From positions 47,218 through 111,217 of the forward strand of contig JAGBOF010000002.1 of the NCBI GenBank assembly GCA_017633985.1: 64,000 nucleotides of DNA, written 5' to 3'. This document shows, in pieces, positions 53,205 through 63,400 of the stretch. The notes beneath the pieces were generated by a model, which was not told the origin of the DNA, made no database searches, and worked only from the letters and a program-made list of their open reading frames with translations. This DNA is from Bacteroidales bacterium. GTDB lineage: Bacteria; Bacteroidota; Bacteroidia; Bacteroidales; P3. The translations under genes were made by a program, and so were the position numbers. Within the stretch, counting starts at the first letter, position 1, and every line of letters starts with the position of its first letter.

Positions 53205-53951
53205 ATGACTAACGCCCAAATCAAATTAATCAAGTCCCTTAAAGACAAAAAATACCGCAATCAGCACGGACTTTTCGTTGTCGAAGGCAGAAAAACGGTT
53301 GAGGAATTATTGAAAAGCGATTTCCAAACCGTCAATGTCTATGCCGTTGAAGCGTGGCAGACTGATGAACTAAAACAACAATTAGGTGACAAACTTATTA
53401 CCGTAACGCAAAGCGAACTTGAACGGATAAGCAATCAGACAACCCCCGAAGGAGTCATCGCAACTGTCAGACAAAACAAAAACACGGCAATTGCTTCCGA
53501 TGATAACCTTATTTTGGCGCTTGACAACATCAATAATCCCGGCAATTTGGGCACAATAATCCGCCTTGCAGTCTGGTTCGGCATCAAAGACATCGTCTGC
53601 AACCAAAATACCGTTGATTGCTACAACCCCAAAGTGCTGCAATCGACAATGGGTGCGATTTTCCATGTAAATTTATTGTATACCGATTTGGCGGAATTCC
53701 TTAAAGAAAGACAAAACGGACCTGTTTACGGCACGGTGCTGCAAAACGGCAAAAACATATACAAAGAAAATCTCACCGATTCGGGCATTATTATTATAGG
53801 TAACGAATCCCACGGAATAAGCGGCGAAATCCTAAAATACATTAACCGCCCCGTAACCGTTCCGTCATTTGCATGCGCAGGCGGAGCCGAATCTCTTAAC
53901 GCTTCGGTTGCATGCGGAATCATCCTGTCAGAATTCCGACGCAGACAATAA
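53205..53951 (+). CDS. TrmH/SpoU-family RNA 2'-O-methyltransferase
   Basis: About 248 residues. The N-terminal substrate-binding domain (KYRNQHGLFVVEGRKTVEEL) precedes the knotted SPOUT domain with motifs NPGNLGTIIRLAVWFG (motif 1), GNESHGIS (motif 2) and SLNASVACGIILSE (motif 3). It probably methylates a ribose of rRNA or tRNA; the target is not clear. I use the ATG at 53205 because the upstream reading runs through the terminator. Confidence 0.92.
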   Translation: MTNAQIKLIKSLKDKKYRNQHGLFVVEGRKTVEELLKSDFQTVNVYAVEAWQTDELKQQLGDKLITVTQSELERISNQTTPEGVIATVRQNKNTAIASDDNLILALDNINNPGNLGTIIRLAVWFGIKDIVCNQNTVDCYNPKVLQSTMGAIFHVNLLYTDLAEFLKERQNGPVYGTVLQNGKNIYKENLTDSGIIIIGNESHGISGEILKYINRPVTVPSFACAGGAESLNASVACGIILSEFRRRQ

Positions 53952-54062
53952 ACATTTTGTTAAAACCTATCCGTATAACGATAACTTTTTGAGACAATTT
54001 TCAGAGTAAAAACGCTGCAAAAACATACGCCTGCCAGCGTCTGAATAACAGCATATTACAAA

Positions 54063-54150
54063 AGGCAAAAATAATCAGCCTTAAAAATTTTTTAATCAGC
54101 CTGATTATTTTACTGAAACGGCGTTTTAATTTTTTTTAACGGCGTGTTTT
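54063..54150. repeat. Family C repeat (AATCAGCC type), copy 2
   Basis: Almost identical to 51002-51094 in its first 60 or so bases; the closing GGCGTTT/AACGGCG pair is shorter. It lies 110 bp after the TrmH-family stop. The AT-rich stretch from there to the next promoter at 54345 shows no other feature. Confidence 0.85.
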
Positions 54151-54344
54151 TTTTAGTGAATTGTGTTCACGGTTTTTTATTTTGAAAAACCGATATTAAA
54201 AATGCGGCTATTGAAAGAAATCCGAACCGTTTTTGCATAATTATTTTTATAACCAACTCTTGATAATATGGCATTTCTTTTCCGTCTGAAACAGCTTATT
54301 ATCAATATTATTCTATACTGACCGTCCGATTTCTGGGATTTTAT

Positions 54345-54375
54345 TTTGCCGTTATAAGATTATTTCGTAAATTTG
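54345..54375 (+). promoter_or_regulatory. Promoter of the giant T9SS protein gene
   Basis: TTTG at 54345-54348, 19 bp, TAAATTTG at 54368-54375, giving a leader of about 80 nt before the ATG at 54462. Confidence 0.75.
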
Positions 54376-54461
54376 CAGGGTTAATAGTACGGGTAGTACT
54401 TATCGGGCTTAAAAACCTTTGGTATTACCTGTATAGTGTTTAATTAAATATAATAATCTTT

Positions 54462-57400
54462 ATGAAAAAACGCTTCGGTTTTTTACTTGTTGCAATGATG
54501 CTGATTGCAGCAAGTGGTTTTTCTCAAAACATCAAAATCGGGTGGTCTGAAAATTTCGACACGGGTTATTCTTATTACGACGTTCCTGATAACTGGACTG
54601 TCGTAAAGAAAGCAACCTACGGCGGTCACGACTATCCTAACATCGTTGCGTGGAGCAATGCGTCCAGAAGTAAGACCAACGCCTTGGAATTCAAGGGTGG
54701 CGAAGGCTGGATCGCTATGCCGGCAGTGGAAGACGGAACAGATCTTAATCAATTAAGATTAAGCTTCTACTACAGATGCAACAGCAGCAATTCATCCGAG
54801 TACGGACAGATGTTTATCGGCGTTATGAAAGACGTTGATGACGATTTGGACACTTGGGTGGAAGTAAAAGAAGTGCCTTACAAATACGGAGGCGAAGGTA
54901 CATGGTCTGACAAATGGACTGTTGACCTTTCCGAAGTAGGCACGGAGTACAAGTACATCGTTTTGAAGTGTACGAGTTTGAATAATGCTTCTTGGTACAT
55001 AGACGATATGGAGATAGAAGCAATTCCTGATTGTCCTAAAATCACGGGCAATTTGACTTATTCAGGTGTTACGGATCAAACCGCAACCATTTCTTTCACT
55101 GACGCAGAAGATCAGTCAGGATGGGTTCTTTATTGGAAGGCTTCTTCTGACGAAAACTACACGCCGGTGGAAATAACCTACACCGAGTACGAACTTACGG
55201 ATTTAACTCCTTCTACAAAATACGACGTATACGTTACAAGAAATTGTGACGGCGACGAGGCAGAGAAATCCGAAGTAATTTCTTTCAAAACTACGGCTGT
55301 TTTGATTGACGCTCCTTTTGAAATGACGTTTGAAGACGACGATGATGCCACTCATATCGAAATGAGAACAAGCAACAACGAGGCTGAATGGTTTATCGGT
55401 TCTGCCGAAAACAACACACCTGATGTTGAAGACGGCAAGGCTATGTATATTTCTAAAGATAACGGCGAGAGTGCTTCTTTTGACAAAAGAACAAACAACC
55501 AAACAGGTTATTCTTTTGCAGTTATTCCTATCAAATTCGACGACGCTGCCGAACATGCCATTACTTTCGATTACAAATGCGAGGGTGTTTGGTACAATTA
55601 CGGAACTTACGAACCTTATGAAGCAAAATTGAGAGTATACCTTGTTCCTGCAGGAGACGAAATACCTGAAAGCGGTTCTCCTACAACAGGAGTTAAATTG
55701 TTGGAAGCAATGAATCAGGCTGATTGGCAGAATTTCGTATATACTACAACTTCCGTAGCCAATACTACACAGCAGTTGGTATTCATATTCCGCAACGGAG
55801 GTTATTCCAATTACGGAACATCCAACAACAGCATTCCTCCTGTAATTGACAACATCAAGGTAACGGGTTCTGATTGTGCTTCTCCTACGGATTTGGCTTC
55901 AAACAATGTTTTGACGGAGTCTTTCGGTATTTCCTGGACACAGGCAGGAGATGTTGACGGTTGGAGAGTTTATTACAAACAGACTTCCGATGACGAATGG
56001 GAATCTTTTGATGTTACAGGTAACGAACCTACTGCAACCGTTGAAGGTTTGGAAGGCGACCACTATTATAATGCAAAGGTTGTTGCACTTTGCGGCAGTG
56101 AAGAAACCGTACCTACAAACACAATCACGGTACACACTGCTTGCGTTGCAATAGAAGATCTTCCTTGGGAAACAGGATTTGAAGACGGTTATACTTTGGA
56201 TTGTTGGGAAATGGTAAGCCAAACTAACAGTTCATACAACAGCAATCCGTTCCCTAAGTTACAGGATGATAATACTTCCATAGCATACGAAGGAAAAGGA
56301 TGTATAGAATTTAAAACATACCATGCAGGCACTCAAGTTATCGCATTGCCTTTGTTCGGTTATGATTTAACACAAAACAGACTTAACTTCATGTACCGTA
56401 CAAATGAACAATATTCATACGGAAAAGGTACATTCGAAGCAGGTTATATAACAGACCTTAACAATGCTGAATCATTCACGGCTTTGGAGACTTTGGAAGC
56501 TACCGAAAACAACAAATGGAGAGATGCCGAAGTTTATTTGACATCAGTTCCAGAAGGTGCAAGACTTGCATTGAGATATACCCAGACAGGTAATAACTAC
56601 GGTTATACTTCTTGGTATGTAGACAACTTCAAAGTAAGTGAACAACCTTCTTGTTCTCCTATTACCAAAAACTCTGTTGCTGGTTCACAGATAGAAGAAA
56701 ATTCATTTACCATAACATTCGAAGACCTTATTGAAGAACACAATTCTTGGAAGGTTTACTACCGTCCGAAAGGATCAACTGAAGACCCTAAAGTAGTTAC
56801 TACAACAGAACAATCAGTTGAATTAACCGATTTGAGTGCAGACACTTATTACGATGTTTACGTTACTGTTGATTGCGGTGATGTGGAGTCTGACCCTAGC
56901 TACACTGCTTCGATAAAGACTGCATGCGGCGCTGTAACGATAGACGCAAACAGTTGGACTGCTGATTTCGAAGACGGTGATGCTTCTTTGGATTGTTGGA
57001 CTATTACGGAGAAAAACTCTGCAGGTTTCCCTAACATACTAAAGAACAACACTACTTATGCACACGGCGGTTCTAACTCTATGGAATTCCGTGATTATAA
57101 CCTTATGATAGCAACTCCGCGTTTCACTAACGAAATAAACACTTTGAGAGTTTCTTTCTGGGTTAAAACTATGAATAACTACAACGGCGGAAATACAGGT
57201 CATATATTGGTAGGTGTGATGAGCGATCCTTCCGATTCCAGTACATTCGAAGCTGTTGATACCGTTGTTTATCCTGGCAATACCAACTATTTCGAAGTTG
57301 TAACTGATTTTGCAGGCGTTCAATTGACAGGCGACAACAACTGCGTTGCTTTGAAATACGAAACACCTAACTTCCAACAAAATTCTTGGTACATTGACGA

Positions 57401-60400
57401 CGTAAAAGTATCATTAATTCCTTCTTGTGCAGCTCCCGGTAAGAACTCTCTTACTTTGGCAGCCAAATCAAGCAGTTCTTTGACTGTTGCTTTCACTGAC
57501 GGTGACGAATCACACTCCAAATGGAAAGTATTCTACAGACAGGAAGGTGAAAACACTTGGCAAAACGTAGAAACTACGGATAAAGAAAGCACTGTTTTGT
57601 CTGGTTTGGAAGCAAACAGCAATTACGAAGTTTACGTAATAACTGTATGTGACGGTGCTGACGGAGACGAACCGACCAATACATTCACATTCCGCACTGA
57701 ATGCGGTCCTATGTCGGCAAGTTCAATTCCTTGGGAAGAAGGATTTGAATCAGGAACGGATAAACAAGTTCCTCTTTGCTGGACAAGAGTTCAGGAAGCT
57801 GAAAACGGCGGATACACATTCCCTAACATTATCCACCACAACAATTCCGTAAGAACGGGAAGCAAAGCTTTGGAATTCAAAGGCGGTGACTGTATGATAG
57901 CATTCCCTGAATTCGATGTTGATTACCATGCATTACGCGTAAGATTCTACCACCGTTACAACAATTCTTCTTCAAACGCAGGTAAATTGTATATAGGTGT
58001 AGTATCTAACGTAGCCGATCCTTCTACATTCGAACAAATAGCAGAAGTACCTTATCACTACGGTAACAATACTTCTACTTATTCCGAAGAAGAAGAAATC
58101 TCTTTGGCAGGTTATACGACAACAGGTAATGTACGTTTGGCATTCAAATATGTTTCCGACCAAGTAAGTTCTTCTTGGTATGTAGACGATATTACTTTGG
58201 ATGCATTACCTCCATGTTCTCCTATTGTTAAATCGTCTGTTCAGGCAACTGAAATAGGAAACGATTCTGCTAAAATAACATTTGAAGATCCTGATGCATC
58301 ACATACATCTTGGAATGTATACTACAAAGAAAACGGATCTGATGATAATTATCAATCAGTGACTACTTCAGAAAAAGAAGCAACGCTTACTTTAAGTGCA
58401 AATACTAAATATGATGTTTATGTAACCGTTAATTGCGACGAAGACGGAGATTCCGACCCAAGTAAGACAATATCGTTTACTACAAAGGCCGATCCTGTTT
58501 CCGTTCCTTACTCTCAAGACTTCGAGTCTGACAACATCAAAGATTTCGTATTTACAACTTACACTTCATACTACACACCTAACCCTTGGGTTATAGGTTC
58601 AGCTACTGCAAAAGACGGCGAAAAGAGTATGTATGTAGGAGACGAATCATCTAACACAATAGGTTCCACCTACGGTTCTTATTCTTATGCTGCATTGAAC
58701 ATTCAGTTCGGTGACAAAGCTGCTTACACTATTGCTTTCGACGTTAAAGCTCCTAGCACATATACTAACAACTATTTGAACGTTTATTTAACTTCGGGTG
58801 AAGTTCCTGAAAGCGGATGGCCTCAAGATGCAAAACTTCTTAACGACGAGCCTATCACGAATTTGAGCGATTGGACAAACTTTTCATACGAAATTGCAGG
58901 TATAGAGAACACTCAACAAACATTAATCTTCGTTTGGTATAACTATAATTCTTGTACTCCTGCTGCAATAGACAATTTGACTATTGACGGTTCGGACTGT
59001 GCAAGACCTTACAATCTAAAGGCAGAACCTGAAGATGTACAGGCTACAATCAGATGGACAAATCCTACAAGTTCGACAAGCGTTGATTTGTATTACATAG
59101 AAGCTGATCAGGCTAATTCCGACAATCCTCAATGGACAAAAGTTTCGGGCATTACCGATTCTTCTTATGTAATCACAGGTTTGGATTATGTAACACGTTA
59201 CAATGCTTATTTGGTTTCCAATTGCGGTGCTAACGGTACGGCTACATCTTCTACGGTATCTTTCAAGACTACTGCAAAGATGGCTAACGTTGGCGGCGGT
59301 TACACCAATAACTTCGAAACTGCTGATGAATTGTCTTCTGTTGATATGAGACAATCGGGCGTATATCGCTGGACAACAGGTAACGCTCCTTACGGCGGCG
59401 GTGACAACAAAGCCCTTTATGCAACCGCTGACACCAATGATGCATTCGTTGCAGCATCAGGCAGCCGACAATCGTATCAATACAATTCTGTTTACACTGT
59501 TATTCCTTTGAAATTCGGAGACAAAACAGAATACAAAATTTCGTTTGATTATTTCAACGGAAGTTCTCAATCATACATTAACGCATATCTTGTACCTTCA
59601 AGCACAGAAGTTGTTGACGGACAGAGTTTGGATTTGAACAATGCCGTAACTATAGGAACTTCTTTGTATTCCGACACTTGGACTACGGTTACTTCAGCTC
59701 CGTTAACTGGATTTGAAAACAGCGTATACCAATTGGTATTTGCTTGGAGATGTTATGATAATTCTACCAGCTTGGCACCTATTGCTGTTGATAATTTGAA
59801 GATAATCGGTTCTGACTGTGCACAGCCTGCAGATTTGGATATCGTAGACATTACCGAAAACTCTGCTGAAATCACTTGGCAGGAAAAAGGAAATGCAACA
59901 CAATGGACTGTTTATTACAAACTGACTCCTGGCGGTACATACAGCGATACTACATTCGTATCAGGCGAAACTGCAGAGGTTGACGGTTCTAAAGTAACCG
60001 CTACTTTGTCAGGATTGTTATCAGGAGCTAAATACTCTGCATACGTAGTTGCAGACTGCTACGAATCATCCAACCCAAGTGATGCGATAGAATTCTCTAC
60101 ATTGGGTAAGATGGTTAACACATTCCCTTACGAAGTTACATTTGAAGATTTGTCTGCAAGAGGAGTATTTACCTTCTCAGGAAACTGCAACGACAAATGG
60201 TACATAGGTACTGCAACTGCCGTTATGGACGTTTCTGACGATAACAAAGACTACCATTCAATGTATATTTCAAGCAACGGCGGTGAAAACTACCAGTATT
60301 CAGCTGCTTACGGAGATTCTTATGCAGCAATGAAGATTCAGTTCGGTGAAGACGCAGAATACTCTATCGATTTCGATTATGAAGTCGGCGGACGTTTGAC

Positions 60401-63400
60401 TGTTGCTAACTTGAACGTTTATCTTGTTCCTGCTGACAAGAGCGTTTCTTCTACGCAGGATACTATCCAGATAATGGATCAAATATTCGGTGCAAACTCT
60501 TTCGTTCACCATTCAGCTATCGTTAAGAACGTTGCAGGAAAAGCTTACAATTTGGTATTCAAATGGCATAACAACACCGGTAGTATATGGGCAAAACCTG
60601 CAGGTATTGACAATATAAGAATTGTAGGTTCCAACTGTTCTTCTGTTGCTAACTTAAGAACCGAAGGAAGAAAACAAACCAATTCCATGAGATTGCGTTG
60701 GACTGATAACAGCGGTGACACACAGGCATGGAAAGTTTACTACAGACCTATGTGGAGTATAACGGAAGAATTCAAAGACACCGTTGTTTACGACTCTGTT
60801 ATGGTTCTTGAAGATTTGGCTTCCGCTACACAATATGCTATCTACGTAACTGCTCTTTGCGGTGACGAAGAAGAATCCGTACATGCTTATTTGGAGAATG
60901 CAACGGAATGCGTATTGCTTGTTGAAGACCAAGGATGGTTTGACGGATTTGACAACTACTCTACCCCTCGTAACAGAACGGCTCCTATGTGCTGGACTGT
61001 ATTGAAATCATCTCCGAAGAGAGAAGAAACGGGTATATACGTTCAAATGCCGAGTGTCATCACCTTTGCTAACACAGGATATGACAATGACGCTACTTCA
61101 TTGGAATTTAACTACGTAGGTACAATAGCAACCCCGGTATTTGCTAATGATATCGAGACATTGCAACTTTCGTTCTATGCTTACAAATCCGAAAACCAAT
61201 ATATAAAAGAAGCGTACATGAACATGTATGTTGCAGGTGATATCTACGATACCACTACATGGGAACCTATCTGGATTAACGTAAACGATGAAATTCCTAA
61301 CGGAACAAATACATCCATTGATGCTTTGAAATACGAACAATTCACAATACCTTTCAATAACATTATATCCAAGGGTAAGAACAAGAGTATAATTATTGAA
61401 AGATTGAACTATGGTAACTACGAAGCATGCTGGTATTTCGATAACTTCCGTATGGACATCTTAAGACCTGAAGATTTTGAAGAAACTTGCAACGCTGACG
61501 TTGAAATCACAGTGGAAGATGCCGAAGTAAAAGACGGCGTAACCTACACTGCTGAAGAAAACGAAGCAACAATCAACTGGTCAAATCTTGGCAACGCTTC
61601 AAAATGGGATTATAAGATCAATCTTAACGGTAAATTCGTTGCAACTAACGATTCCACTGCTACATTCAAGAACTTGATACCCGGAACAGAGTACACGGCT
61701 TACGTACGTTCTTACTGCGTAGATGCTGTTTATGACACTGTTGAGAATGAAGACGGTACAACAAATATAAACGTTTCTTACGTAGCAAACGGAAAACTTT
61801 CCGCTTGGGATTCCATCAAGTTCACAACTGCAGGTGAAAACCCTAACAAGTGTGATGCTGTAGTTGATTTGGATAAAACCGAGGTAACAGAAAACTCAAT
61901 TTCCGTTTCTTGGACAGGTGATGCTGAATCTTATCAGGTTGCAATAACCAAAGCATTGGATGCTTCTTACCAATTCTTGGTTAATGACGACATTCAAACT
62001 ACTGCAAACAGCCAGTACACATTCTCCGACTTGCTTGACTCTACCGATTACAGAGTTTACGTACGTCAGGTATGTGAGTACAATAATTCTGAATGGGACT
62101 CTATCGATGTAACTACGTTGAAGAAATATTTAGCACCTGAAGTTACGACAACAGACGCTATCAATATCGATTCTACTTCCGCTACATTGACAGGTTCGGT
62201 TACTTGGAATTCAGAGACACCTAACAAGAAGGGATTCGAAATAAGAATGGCAAGCGAAGCAGAATCTGCTGCCGTAGCTTATGAATCATCTACCGAAGGT
62301 ACGAACTTCAATTACAATGCAACCGGATTGAAATCCGACACTAAATATTCTTACCGTGCATACGCAGAAGCTACTGACGGAACCAAGTTCTACGGTTCTT
62401 GGACAGAATTCAAGACTTTGGAATGGATACCTAATCCTCCTGTTGTAACTACTTCTGCTATGGCTGAAAGCGATTATGACTCTACAAGTGCCGTATTCAA
62501 CGCTACGGTTACTTTGGGTGACGAATCATTAACAGGTAAAGGTTTCGTTTATTGGACAGGCAATGACAATCCTGTAACAGTTAATTTGACTGCTGCAGAA
62601 GCATTCACCTACAAAGCCGATAAAGTTCTTAAGGATGCTAAAGAATACTCATATACAGCATTTGCAACAACTGCAAAATACACTGTATACGGTGACACTT
62701 TGACATTCACGACCAAACCTTCACCTAATACCATCGTTCCTCCTTCGGTAACGACATTGGACGCTACGGGTGTGGATTCAGTTAAGGCTACATTGAACGG
62801 TAAAGCCGTTAAACACGAACAAGGTGCAGAGATAACCGAAGTAGGATTCTTCTACGGTAAATTCGGTACTGCTTTGAACACCAAAGTTGTTTCTTCATTA
62901 AGCGGCGAAGAATTCAATTCCGAAATTTCAGGTTTGGATGCTGCAACGGCTTATGCATACTACGCTTACGCTATTGCTAACGGTGATACGGTTAAGGGTA
63001 ACAACAAACAGTTCACCACTGTTGCCGAAACGTTGATACCTCCTACTGTTACAACTCTTGATGCAGTCAACGTAGATTCTACAACAGCTACATTAAGCGG
63101 TAACATCGTAAAAGGTAACCAAACGATAATCCAAAGCGGTTTCAGATACTTCGTTCAAGGTGCAGACACATCTTTCGTAACTTCACAGGTTGTTGAAGGT
63201 GACTTCACTGCAAACATCAAGAATCTTACTCCTGCAAGCGAGTACGTTTACTTTGCTTACGCAGTAACTGACAGCGGTGAATTCAGAGGCGAAGACAAGA
63301 TGTTTACTACATTGGAAGGACCGAAGGTATATCCTACCGTTCAGACATATTCTGCATCCACTGTAACCGAATCAGGCGCAACATTGAACGGCCGCGTTAA

